Notes: generated by a model from the letters alone, not told the origin. 64,000 bases of DNA from Clarireedia homoeocarpa (GCA_001465935.1 LNKV01000004.1:434001-498000), one strand, 5' to 3'. Positions 23,579 through 34,872 are shown, counted from the first letter of the stretch. A program made the numbers and translations.

Positions 23579-24893
23579 ATGCCAAAGATTGCAAGCATTG
23601 AATACTTCCGTGTTCCACCACGCTGGCTGTTTGTCAAAATTAAAGACGATGGAGGCAATATTGGTTGGGGTGAAGCTTCCTTAGAAGGACACACCCAAGC
23701 GGTAGAAGGATGTTTAGACGCGTATATACAGCGCTACACTGGAATGGAGTCGGAGTGTGTGGTTCTCTAATCCAGCACTCGGTTCTATGATCACTAATGG
23801 CAATCGTGCAGTGACATCGAACATATATGGCAAATGTCCTGGAGAACTGGATTTTATCGTGGCGGGCCGGTACTCATGAGTGCGCTGTCGGGTATAGATA
23901 TTGCACTGTGGGATCTTAAAGGTATTTCAATGCCATATGAGACGATTCCGATGCGCAGAACATGCAGCTGAAGTGGTTAACAGCACGGAGACTCAATGTC
24001 CCGATTTACCAATTGCTTGGAGGCAAGGTGAGGGACAAGATCAAAGTTTATGCTTGGATCGGAGGAGATAGACCTTCAGATGTTGCTGCTCAGGCGTAAG
24101 CATACCAATTACCCGTGGAAGTGCACTACTAATCACCAAATTTAGTAAGGCAAGGAAGGATCAAGGGTTTACGGCGGTCAAGATGAATGCAACCGAGGAC
24201 GTTGGATGGCTAGACACCCCGGCCGCGTTGGACGGTTGCATAGATCGCGTGAAAGCCGTGAAGGATATTGGGTTAGATGTCGGTGTAGACTGCCATGGTC
24301 GCCTTCACAAACCCATGGCGAAGCAGTTGGCAAGAGCGTTGGAGCCTCATCGACCGATGTTCTTGGAAGAGCCTTTACTTTCAGAGCATATCGATGGTAT
24401 CAAGGAAATATCTGAATTAACTGGCATTCCCATTGCTCTTGGCGAGCGATTACATAGTCGATGGGATGTCAGGCCATTTCTGGAGAAGGGTATCGTTGAT
24501 ATTCTCCAACCCGATATCAGCCATTGTGGTGGTATCAGCGAAATGCGACGTATTGCTGGTATGGCAGAGGCATACGATGTGGCTCTCGCACCTCATTGTC
24601 CTCTTGGACCTATTGCCTTGGCAGCAAATATCCAGATTGCGGCAGCCACACCGAACCATGCCATCCAGGAAATGAGTTTGGGTATTCATTACAATGTTGG
24701 TGGTCAGGATCTCACAAGCTACACCCTCAATCCCGAGGTTTGGAAGGTTACCAATGGTTACATTGATTTGATGACTGGTCCGGGACTTGGAATCTCCATA
24801 GATGAAGAGGAAGTCCGCAAATTGTCTGCAGGGGCAGAACCATGGGTCAGCCCTGGGTTTATTGGCCCGGGTGGTGAAATTCGAGAATGGTAG
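23579..24893 (+). CDS. Sugar-acid dehydratase, D-galactonate dehydratase (DgoD)-like, enolase superfamily
   Basis: Four exons (23579-23754, 23812-23921, 23984-24095, 24146-24893) give 381 residues, matching bacterial DgoD (about 382). Metal ligands Asp181, Glu207 and Glu233 (in DCHGR, EEPLL and GERLHS) and the catalytic histidines His183 and His283 (in APHCPLGPIAL) are all present. RTGFYRGGPVLMSALSGID and SMGIHYN-like motifs are also family-typical. DgoD removes water from D-galactonate to give 2-keto-3-deoxy-galactonate. Related dehydratases use other aldonic acids, so the exact acid is inference. Its similarity to bacterial DgoD is high for a fungal protein, although the gene has fungal introns. 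It sits 337 bases after the AKR on the same strand. Confidence 0.9.
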
Positions 24894-24949
24894 AGGGGGC
24901 CTAGTCATGCTTCACTTAGGTGTACTTAGCGGATCATAAGTTTCCTTAG

Positions 24950-25023
24950 CGGATCATAAGTTTCTTCGAGCTCAGCACTGGTGTTTCCTTACCAGTGCTG
25001 AGCTCGAAGAAACTTATGATCCG
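24950..25023. repeat. Perfect 33-bp inverted repeat (hairpin, 8-base loop)
   Basis: Left arm 24950-24982 and right arm 24991-25023 are exact reverse complements around the loop GTTTCCTT; the arm begins CGGATCATAAGTTTCTTCGA. Just before it, the outer 19 bases of the left arm occur once more as a direct repeat (CTTAGCGGATCATAAGTTT at 24925-24943 and 24945-24963). It lies 57 bases after the dehydratase stop and 192 bases before the regulator's ATG. Confidence 0.95.
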
Positions 25024-25214
25024 GTGATTTGGCTGCGGCTATGTGTTACACACCGGAAATGCAGATGCCGAGTGAGCTTAAGTGGGGACAACGAAACATG
25101 TGATTTCCGTTACCCCGCATCAACATCCGGCTCTGCAAATACTTGTCATATCCCCCGGAAAATGAACATTTGCTACTCGGAGCTTTCAGAACTTTCCGTC
25201 GTTTGGCGATTATC

Positions 25215-27772
25215 ATGTCCTCAGAACAACCACAGCATTCCTCGGGAGTAGTTCCACTCCGGATGGAGAATGCCAAATCAGGTGCTAATTTGCCAGGTTC
25301 GCGAAAGAGACGGCGCAAAACAGATGATGGAGATCGAACACGTGTTAGTCGTGCATGTGATCGCTGCAAAATGTAACGAAAGTGCATTTGCCTTGCAAAC
25401 TAAAATAAACTAATCTTTGCTAGTAAGAAGACCAGATGCAGTGGCAACCAGCCCTGCAATATATGTATATCCGCGAAAGCAACATGTGAATTTAACGCAA
25501 TTTACCGGCGGGGCAGAATACCCCCTATTGTTGCAGAAGGAAATGAAGATGGGGAGAGCCACGGAGAAGATCGTCATGTTTCTGAACAATCAGCCGCCGA
25601 ATGTGAAGTCAGCAACTTGACATCTAATTCTCGTCAGTTAGGGCATGGCCATGGGGAATGTCGATATGGCCTCGCAGCGGAAGATCGCAACGGGGAACTG
25701 GAGCGAGGAAATCCAGCAAACTCTAACGAGAATATCAATTCAGCTCCAGCTCTAGGCTCTAGAGTTGATTTGAATGGCTTAGCTGGTGAGCCGTCTAGAA
25801 CTCAATCATCTAGAAACTCACCAGAGCCAGCGCAGACTGATCAACAAGGCCACTATGTAGGCCCATCCTCAGGTGCTTTATTTCTACTCTGTGTGCAGAA
25901 GAAGCTTCGTAGTGAGGTTGTTTTCTCCCAAAATTCTTCAATATTCACATTTGGGGATGCACCCCTCCCCGAATACGACCCATCGTTCTTTGTTCTTCCT
26001 CCGAAGGAAGATGCCAAAAGTCTTGTGGCAAGATACTTTGATTTTGCTATACCTACGCACCGCTTTCTACATCGTCCAACTATTGAATCATTCTTAAATG
26101 AGTTTTATGATAACCTAGGTATTCTTCAACAATCGGTTGGTGCGGAGGGTAAGATTGCCCTTTTATTCATGGTATTTGCTCAAGCAAAGGATTATATGCG
26201 TCCCGAGATCTCTAACGGAGACACGAGGTATGTTTAGTCTGAAGCTTCCCTCTTGAGTCACTTCTAATAGCCTGAAGTGCCCGTTACTTCCAAGCCGCAG
26301 ACCGCCAGCTACTAGCCGAGAAAGGAGGTATTCGATTAACCAGCATTCAGGCCCGCCTCTGTCAATGCTTCTATTTGTTGTCCCAATCAAGGGTTAATCA
26401 TTGTTGGAGTCTGTTTGGAACAACAGCACATTTGATTCTTGCCATTGGGATCCATCGCAAACGACGTTCCGACGGTCAGGTAAACGTGGATTTGATTGAA
26501 CTAGAATGCCGAAAGCGTGTTTTCTGGTGTGCTTACACGTTGGACAACTACCTGAGTGCATCTTTGGGAAGACCGCGAACGTTCCATGATGATGATATCG
26601 ATCAGGTAGGTTCTTATTCGACGACATACGAATTCAGCTAAACCATGCAGGAGTTGCCAAACTGTGTGAGTGATTCAGATCTATTCTCGCGCCACATAAG
26701 TTCCAGTGTCTCGAAAGCGCAGTCTGTTATGATGGCACCAATCGCTCATGCCAGGCATGATGATGCCCTTCTCTCATTTAGATTATGACGCTAAGAAAAA
26801 TCTAGGTTGTCGAAGATTATCAGTCAAATACTCCGTGGTCTCTATTCAATCAAGCCGCCGTCTTCTGCCGCTCGCGCTACGCTCACGGCAAGGTATTCCC
26901 TGGCACTCAAAGATTGGCGTGCGGGTTTGTCCAGGTTTCTTGATGCTGATGGCATTGATACTTCATTGATGATCCCTCTTTTCCAGCGGCAACGAAATGT
27001 CTTGAATCTTGCGTACTGGCATGCTCAAATACTGGTATACCGGCCATTCTTGTTGAGCGACTTCACTAGTCTCTACGCAGATGAACACAGCCGTAGGAGA
27101 TTATCATTTACTGCAGTAGCAGATGATCATATCACTGCCTGCTTGGAAGCTGCAATGAGAATCACGAGTATTGTTAATGATTTGACGGAGTCAGGACAAA
27201 TGTATCAAGCATTTTGGGTTAGTTGTGGAACTTATATAGATAGCATTGAACACAGCTGACTTTAGTAGTTCACTCACTACTTTGCATTCTGTGCTGTGGT
27301 GGTTCTCTATGTGTACACGATACAGCGGAAGCATTCTCTTCGTGAAGAACAGACGAAGTATTTTGAAGCCGCCATCCTTTGCCACTCTCAGATCTCCACT
27401 CGAGCGAAAAAAGAATCGTTGGCGCAGAGGTATAGTGTAGTCCTAGATGAACTCAAACACGAGGCAGTGAGGGTTAATACGCCAATCGCAACCGTTGGTA
27501 TCAATGCAATAGGTGGAGAGTTAAGAGACGACCGCATTGGAGCTACGCATGGTAGACAGATGAGTAGTAATCTTGCAGCAGGTCGGAGCGGTATCGATAT
27601 GAACTCTCCTAATGAAGTGGCTAATATTACTAGCTGGGGTGATTTTGATTCATTGGTGAGTGTATTCATTCGATTTGATAATATTTGGTTGACTCGCGAA
27701 TAGGTCACCGCTGGATTTGGTGGATTGGACTTCAATTTTGCTGAACATCCAGAGGATAATTGGAGTATCTGA
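25215..27772 (+). CDS. Zn2Cys6 fungal transcription factor
   Basis: Seven exons (25215-25372, 25424-26227, 26278-26605, 26651-26754, 26806-27217, 27269-27655, 27704-27772) join to 753 residues. The binuclear zinc cluster is split by the first intron: C48-x2-C51-x6-C58-x5-C64-x2-C67-x6-C74 (RACDRCK | IKKTRCSGNQPCNIC). A basic stretch SRKRRRK precedes it, probably the nuclear localisation signal. The fungal-specific regulatory domain follows at about 200-520 (ARYFDFAIPTHRFLHRPT, LTSIQARLCQCFYLLSQSR, CRKRVFWCAYTLDNYLS). The fourth intron has an unusual GC..AG boundary (AG|GCATGA). Its place inside the block suggests it controls its neighbours, by analogy with other fungal clusters. Confidence 0.93.
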
Positions 27773-27911
27773 CACCCTGGATCCAGATTTATGCTCGACG
27801 TCCAAACAGGCCCCATAATCTTCATTGGTGGTTTTCTTGGTTGGAACGTATCGGTTTGCGGAATCGAGCACAATATCCGGAATCCGGAAAAGTCCCACTG
27901 AGGTGTCCTAT

Positions 27912-27927
27912 CCGACCCTTAAATCGG
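27912..27927. promoter_or_regulatory. CCG-N10-CGG site upstream of the A-T-R reductase
   Basis: CCGACCCTTAAATCGG, with the same half-site orientation and 10-base gap as the site at 21639-21654. It lies 172 bases upstream of the ATG at 28100, nearly the same distance as in the AKR promoter. The function is inference. Confidence 0.4.
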
Positions 27928-28099
27928 AAAATATGCCTTAATCCCGGCTATAGACCTGTCTGCGAACATGATCTACACACCCTTGCGATGAATAACCTTG
28001 GTTTATTCTTATTTATCCTCTTTCTTTCTTTGGCCAAAAGGCAGTTCTGCAGTTAATTCCGACGACAATACTGTAACACCTTCCCTGAATTTCAACAAC

Positions 28100-31000
28100 A
28101 TGTCTGCGATTGTGACGAGACCGTCGAGTGCGATGCATGAGACAATGGCATTACCACAACAGATATCTCAAAAAGTACGAAGCTCTACATTATTCACAGT
28201 TGACGATCTGGTCTTCAACAGAAGTCAGAGTATTCCGGATACTCCACTAGTTGCGTACCCCGGGAGTTCTAGGGGTAGGTCAGACTATGTACACTACACT
28301 GCACGAGACCTCGATAGATTTGCCAACAATGGCGCCATCAAGTATGCATCTATCGGCCTGGTTCCAAAGGTAAAAACTTGGTCTTCCATTTGGGGAACTA
28401 GCTGATTTGCAGTACAGGATAAGCAAAGTCCAGATAATGAAGTTGTTGCACTTCTAGCTCCATCGAATCTAGACTACGTCGCTTGCATCTTTGCTTTGTC
28501 GCGTCTAGGCTTTGCAGTCTTATTACTATCAAATAGATTGGCCCCAGAAGCATATATTTCGCTCCTTAAGAAGACAAAATGTTCTCGAGTCATCAGTTCC
28601 GCAAACCATCACCGGGTTATCGAAGCCGTCCGAAAGGAAGTTGAACTTCAACAATATCCCCTATTGACGCAAACTAACTATGACTACAATGATCGCTTTG
28701 GTCCCCGGTATCCCCGATCCATTGGGACTTCGCAGGATTCAGCCCGCATTTCTTTCATTATCCATTCATCAGGATCGACTGGACTTCCCAAGCCAATTTT
28801 TCAGACCCATGCAGCATGTCTTTCGAATTACTCTAACAGCTTCGGCTATCGCGCATTCCTTACACTTCCTCTGTATCATAACCATGGCCTTGCATCATTC
28901 TTCAGGGCGATCTATTCGGGGAAGGAAATCTCTATGTTTAACGCAAATTTGCCGCTCACCGGAACTAATCTTATCGATGCCATGTCTGTAGTAGAACCGG
29001 AAAGTTTTCATGGTGTTCCTTACGCTCTCAAGTTGCTGGCAGAGTCTGAACGTGGTATCGAGGTTTTGCGGAAGTGCAAGTTGGTTTTGTTTGGTGGTAG
29101 TAGCTGCCCGGATGATCTAGGAGACCACTTGGTACAGGCTGGCGTTTATCTTGTAGGACACTATGGCGCGTAAGCTGACTCCCATTTCACCTATTCCAAC
29201 ATTATTGACCATTAGCAGAACTGAAATGGGACAACTCATGACTTCATTCCGCCCAAAGGATGACCTCGCGTGGAATTACGTCCGCCCGCTGCCATCTTGC
29301 CTTCCATACATCCACATGGCCCCCCGTGGTGCCGGTACTTTTGAATGTGTGGTTCTTGATGGATTGCCTTCCAAGGTCACATCGAATTGTGATGATCCAC
29401 CGAATTCATTTGCTACGAGCGACTTGTTTATCGGTCATCCAAAGATCCCAAATGCATGGAAATATCTTGGTCGCCTGGATGACCGAGTGACCCTTGTGAA
29501 CGGCGAAAAGGTTCTCCCAATCACGTATGAAAATCAGATCCGAGAGAACAAATATGTGCGAGAAACATGTGTATTTGGAGTTGGCCGAGCATTCCCTGGT
29601 TTAGTCATTATTCCAAGTGAACAGGCATCAGGGCTTGGCAAAGATGAATTACTTGAAAAATTGTGGCCGGTCATCGTCTCAGCAAATGCCAGAGTTGAGG
29701 GATTCAGTCAGATATCGAAAGAGATGGTTGCAATTCTCGACATTGATACCGAATACCCTTCTACCGACAAAGGAACATTAATTAGAGCGGCTTTCTACAG
29801 AAAATTTGAAGGTTTGATCAATGCTATGTATGAAAGATTCGATGCTCCAGTGGCCAAAGGTAGTAGCGGTGGTCTTCAACTGGATTTGGAGCAGACCAAA
29901 AAATTTCTTATCGAGGTATTCATGGAGCGCGTCGGAATCAAGCAGCAGCTTCATGAAGATACCGATTTCTTCGAGGCCGGCGTTGACAGTTTGCAAGCTA
30001 TTTCTGCTCGTGGAATCATAATAAGAGAGCTGGACCTAGGAGGCGAAGTACCGAGTCAGAATGTGGTTTTTGAGTTTCCAAATGTGTCGGATCTAGCAGG
30101 TCATTTATATGCTCTTCGAAATGGACAGGTTGTTACAGATAAGGACGAGACAAAAGTCATGGACGAGCTGATCCACAAATATTCCGTTTTTGAGCCACAT
30201 AAACCCGGTTCAAGTGTTGTGGATGGCGAAACCATTGTAAGTGATGATTATGGAATCACATACAGTAGCCAGACTGACGAATTATAGATCCTTACTGGTG
30301 CCACTGGATCTTTAGGCGCACATGTGCTCAGTCAACTTACCCACCTCTCAACTATAAATGCAGTGTATTGTCTAGTTCGAGCAGGTAGTCCCGAAGAAGC
30401 TGAGAAGAGAGTGAAAACGAACTTTTCGAGCAAGAAAATCCCGATTCACAACTTTGAAAAAATCAATTGTCTTCCCGCAGACCTGAGTCGGGACGATCTT
30501 GGTCTCGATCCTGCTACGATTGAAGAGTTAAAAGATCGCCTGACATCTATCATACACTGCGCCTGGGCAGTCAACTTCAACCTTGGTGTACGAAGTTTCG
30601 AGAACCAACATATACGAGGAGCTTTCAACCTCCTCAACCTCTGTCTCAAGACTAGAACCACGACACCTGCCAAATTTTTCTTCTCCTCTTCGATTTCAGT
30701 AGCAGCAGGTACACCATTGCCTGCAGTTATTCAAGAGTCTTACATTACGGATCTGATATATGCTCAAAACATGGGCTATGCAAGGTCAAAATTGGTTACG
30801 GAGAACATCGTCGCCGCAGCTGCTCGCCAAACCGGCATGTGTGCAAAGGTTTTGAGGGTTGGTCAAATTGTTGGGGACACCGCTACCGGAACATGGAACA
30901 CGACTGAAGCAATTCCTTTAATGATACGTAGTGCGGTAACTATGGGTGCACTTCCAGCGTTGGAGGAGGTAGGAATACCCGTATCTTCCTTCATTGCAGA

Positions 31001-31442
31001 GACTAATACAAAATAGACACCTTCGTGGCTGCCTGTCGACATTGTAGCAAAATCAATTCTAGAACTTTCGGGAATTGAATCTCCAGCATCGGAACGAGAA
31101 GACCTTTCCACTGTATATCACGTTCAAAATTCTCGGTTATTCCACTGGACTAATGATCTTCTACCGGCACTTCGTGAAGCTGGACTGGACTTTAAGATTG
31201 TACCACAAAGAGATTGGGTGGAGCTTCTTCGTAAGAGTGATAGGAATCCAGACAAGAATCCAACGATAAAGTTGTTAGACTTCTTTGCTAAGAAATATGA
31301 CAATGACAAACCAGGTCGAGAGGGGCTTGTTTTCCAGACAGAGAAGACGGGGCTGAGATCTGTTGCTATACGCGATGGCTATGATGTTATTGGGAGTGGT
31401 CTGGTCAAGAAAATTGTAGAGAGCTGGAAGAAGGAGTGGTGA
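28100..31442 (+). CDS. NRPS-like carboxylic acid reductase (adenylation - carrier - reductase)
   Basis: Five exons (28100-28369, 28418-29169, 29219-30236, 30288-30968, 31017-31442) join to 1048 residues. Adenylation domain (about 30-560): FIIHSSGSTGLPKP at about 205, YGATEMG at about 340 rebuilt across an intron, and YLGRLDDRVTLVNGEKVLP. Carrier domain (about 560-640): DFFEAGVDSLQA, whose Ser (about 597) takes the phosphopantetheine arm. Thioester-reductase domain (about 675-1048): ILTGATGSLGAHVL nucleotide-binding loop at 681 and the YxxxK catalytic pair in GYARSKLVTEN at about 842. There is no condensation domain. Such A-T-R enzymes activate a carboxylic acid with ATP and release it as an aldehyde using NADPH. 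The acid is not predictable by eye. Confidence 0.94.
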
Positions 31443-31770
31443 TTAATGCAGATAGGGTTTTGATTGGCAAAAAAGGGAGGAATTAGTGGTGCGGGGTATA
31501 TTGTAGTGAAGTTAATGGTTTATCGGATACTACTTACTTTTCCGGATGGAAATCCTATGTTTACTTCAAGATCACAGACACCGGGACTGTTCATCCTCTT
31601 TTGATCCGTAGAGATCAAAGGTCGAAGTTTGTGTGAATGCTGGTTACATCGGCAGCAGCATGGACCCCGCATCCCAGATGAGGACGCGCGTTGCTCAGCT
31701 CGTATCTGTGGTTGGTTACATTCTAGAGCATCCAGGGAACCCATATGATCATCAAAATCGACTTCTAGTG

Positions 31771-31914
31771 CGGGGTCAACCCCGGGTAAGTACCCTACCA
31801 CGGGTAAAACATTTCCCCAGATATTAGACACTGCCATGATCATTTCCGGCTTCGACATGTCTCTCTTTTCCGAAATTCGTGGGGTAGCCTTCTGGGTAAC
31901 AACGCGGGGCCCCG
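31771..31914. promoter_or_regulatory. Two CGG-type palindromes upstream of the transporter gene
   Basis: CGGGGTCAACCCCG (31771-31784, palindromic except the centre) and CGGGGCCCCG (31905-31914, perfect) lie 243 and 113 bases upstream of the ATG at 32027. Both hold inverted CGG/CCG half-sites, the kind bound by Zn2Cys6 dimers. They are candidate operators; no proof. Confidence 0.35.
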
Positions 31915-32026
31915 TCTAGATGTATACTAGCTATCAGTCCTATTTGATTGTCCAAGAATATCTACGGATTGCAGTATCTATGCCCGAATTCCCATCATCA
32001 TTACTAACCAACACATCACAATCGAC

Positions 32027-34146
32027 ATGGCGAACTCAAGCGACATGGACAAAAAAGCACACGACAATGAAGTTGAGCTTGTCGAGAATGTCTCCACGAT
32101 AAACAGCGCCCTGCCAAACAAGGCTGCTAATGCCACACCAGCATACATCGCAAGCCTTACACAAGAAGGCAGAGAAGCTGCGGAGAATGCCCTTCGCAGG
32201 AAGATCGATATTCGATTGATGCCCATGATTGTGCTGATATACATCATGAACTATCTTGATCGAAACAACATCGCTGCTGCCCGACTGGCTGGCTTGGAAG
32301 ATGATTTAAATCTTCAGGGGAATCAATTTCAGGTGCGATGAAATAACGATTGGGAGAATTATACTAATTTTGAAAGACTGCTGTTAGTATCTTGTTTGTG
32401 GGATACTTGTTGATGCAAGGTGATATTGCCTCAGAGTCCCTCATTCTTATATGATGTGTGCTGACATGGAGGTCTGTTAGTCCCCTCTAACTTGCTACTA
32501 AACAAGCTGGGGAAGCCCTCGCTATATCTACCTGCATGTATGGTAGTATGGGGAGGGATCTCTTGTGCTACGGCTGCCTGTGAGACGTATGGAGGGTTGC
32601 TTGCTTGTCGGTTCGTCCTAGGATTTGTGGAGGCGGCTTATTTTGTAAGCGTTTTCTGACACTGCCGATGGCGAAACCTTGCTAACAGCTTGTCTATGTA
32701 AGCCTGGGTGTCTTTACTATCTATCCGCATGGTACACGAGAAAAGAGCTGGTAAAACGAACCGCACTTTTGTATTCTGGAGCTTTATTGTCGGGAGCCTT
32801 CTCAGGACTTATTGCAGCAGGTATCACGAACGGATTAAATGGTGCGAAAGGGCTGGCTGCTTGGAGATGGCTGTTTCTTGTCGGAGGAGCAATCACTGTA
32901 AGTTTGACTGGACTTTTCCAAACAGCGTATGAATTAACATGTACTAGGTTTTCATCGCAATCTTTGCTTTTTTTATTTTGCCCGACTTGCCGCGAACTAC
33001 GACCTGGCTTTCGAATGATGAAAAGGAGCTGGCTGCATGGAGGCTCGAGGAAGATATTGGTCAGGATGATTGGGTTGATAGTAAACGGCAGACATTCTTG
33101 CATGGTGCGAAGCTTGCTGTCAAGTATGTTCATCAATGTTTGTCTTTTGTGTAGACACTGACTTGAGATTTAGGGATCCAAAAGCTTGGTTATTGCTGGG
33201 TACGATCTATGGATTCACTTCAGCTAGTACTGTCACTACTTTGTTTCCAGTGTGAGTGAAATATCTCGACTCCCTAACTATGATAACCACTGACGACCTG
33301 TTTGCAAAGATTTGTGGAGGGATTAGGCAAGAATAACATTACCACGCTCCTCCTTACAACCCCACCGTACCTCATCGCCTTCATTGCAATCCTATGCAAC
33401 GCTTGGCATGCAGATAAGACGGGTGAGCGATACCTACATGTCGCCATACCTCCAGTAATTGCGTTCATCTCTTTCGTAATTGCTGCCTCAACCATCGGAT
33501 TCGCTCCAAGGTACCTGTAAGTTTTCCCATTATCCGAGAGAGAGGAATGATATGTCTGACATCGTGTGCTAGTGCAATGTGTTTAATGGTTGGAGCCAAC
33601 TACTGCGGCTACGTGGTAGCTCTTGGCTGGATCTCGAACGGTACCTCGTTCCTAACTGGGTATTACATTTCCCCTACAGCTAACCACCAACATAGTTCTT
33701 CCTCGTCCCCCATCCAAACGCGCAGCCGCACTGGCGGGTATCAACGCACTAAGCAACGTAGCTCAAATCTACTCCCCCTTTCTCTATCCCAGTAAGCGAA
33801 CCCCACCTAGCTCACCAAACCCCTCCCCCGAGATTAACATGACCCTCTACTAACCAACACCATCCACAGCCGGCGACGGACCCCGTTATGGTGAGTAGAA
33901 ACTAAAGCAAGACTAAAGAACACCCAGCTGATCGTCCCACTAGTAAAAGCAATGTGCGTAAACCTCGCCATGTCCGTGCTATCCATAATCTTCGCCACGA
34001 TCCTGCGTTTCCATCTCGTTAGCCTGAACAAGAGACTCGATCGCGGAGAAGTGGTAGAGGGAGTTAATAGTAGCGCTCGGGGAGATTTCGAAGAGGGCGA
34101 GGGCGAGGCGATAGCTGTTGAGCGTGGATTCCGCTTTTTGTATTAA
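32027..34146 (+). CDS. MFS transporter of the Dal5/Tna1 (allantoate permease, anion:cation symporter) family
   Basis: Eleven exons (32027-32332, 32377-32419, 32481-32644, 32703-32897, 32948-33123, 33174-33251, 33310-33516, 33573-33640, 33696-33791, 33870-33890, 33944-34146) join to 518 residues, the standard length. About 12 membrane helices follow a polar N-terminus. Family marks are IDIRLMPMIVLIYIMNYLDRNNIAAARL at helix 1 (the MNYLDRNN core), GFVEAAYFPGCLYYLSAWYTRKE at helix 4-5, and CGYVVALGWISN with KRAAALAGINALSNVAQIYSPFLYP near helices 9-10. The family imports organic anions such as allantoate, nicotinate and sugar acids with protons. Exon 10 is a 21-base microexon coding for seven residues. 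As the last gene of the block it could feed the sugar-acid dehydratase; inference. Confidence 0.92.
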
Positions 34147-34362
34147 GTTGAATGGGATTTTGACTGCATCAACTCTTGTTGAATTCCACCGTTGTCAATT
34201 AATATAATCGCATGTGTGATGTTTATGCTAGGTTTGAAAAGTTTGCGACCTTGCCGGTACAAGTACAGATAAATATTGACTTTCGACTAGACTTTCATCA
34301 AACAAAACAAACTCACTCCGGTGACGCGTATGTATTTCGATATCCTTGTCTATCCAGTATTG

Positions 34363-34458
34363 ATATGATATACAGAATGGTTAGCGTGTCGCTCTTATAG
34401 TGTTCCTTTCTGGGGAATGATATGGCGAAAGTTGTGGGTTCAAGTCCCACCCGGGGTA
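34363..34458 (+). tRNA. tRNA-Ile(UAU)-like sequence with intron and broken 5' quarter (probable pseudogene)
   Basis: The 3' three quarters fold as a tRNA. Anticodon stem TCGCT/GGCGA (34389-34393 with 34424-34428) has anticodon TAT at 34396-34398 and a 23-base intron at the canonical place (34400-34422). The T arm GTGGG-TTCAAGT-CCCAC (34434-34450) is perfect and contains the B box. AATGGTTAGCG matches a D loop and A box. The 5' acceptor strand (34363-34369, ATATGAT) does not pair with CCGGGGT at 34451-34457, and the D stem has two mismatches. A T-rich tail (TTTTATTTTATTTTATTTTTT) lies at about 34499-34520. It is a truncated tRNA copy, or the head of an old tRNA-derived SINE. Confidence 0.6.
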
Positions 34459-34813
34459 TCTGATACCTCTTCCTTTTGAGAGTGTGAAGAAATTTGCTGT
34501 TTTATTTTATTTTATTTTTTTGCTTCAATGGTTCGATTGCGTTGACAACCAAAGAATGAGGCGATGATATCGGTGGCACTGGCAGATGGGTGGGATGTCG
34601 CTGGATATATAAACCCTTTCGCTGAGATGGTGAGAGGTATTTGTCTTACTTGAACCAAGAGCTGTGTAGAGGGATTAAAGCCAAGCCAACTGTAGCATCG
34701 TCTACTCTCATCGGTATTGCTCCATTTCAATCATTAAACCTGCCCCACACAGGCATCCGCCATAAATCCAAAGCATTCATTTTGCCCCCGGGTATCATGG
34801 TACTCCATAACTC

Positions 34814-34872
34814 CTCAACGAACCAAGTGAAACCCACCACTCAACGAACCAAGTAAAACCCACCACTCAACG
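34814..34872 (+). repeat. 26-bp tandem repeat, 2.3 copies
   Basis: The unit CTCAACGAACCAAGTGAAAC + CCACCA occurs at 34814-34839 and 34840-34865 with one difference, followed by a partial third copy that overlaps the last codons of the APC10 gene. Confidence 0.85.
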
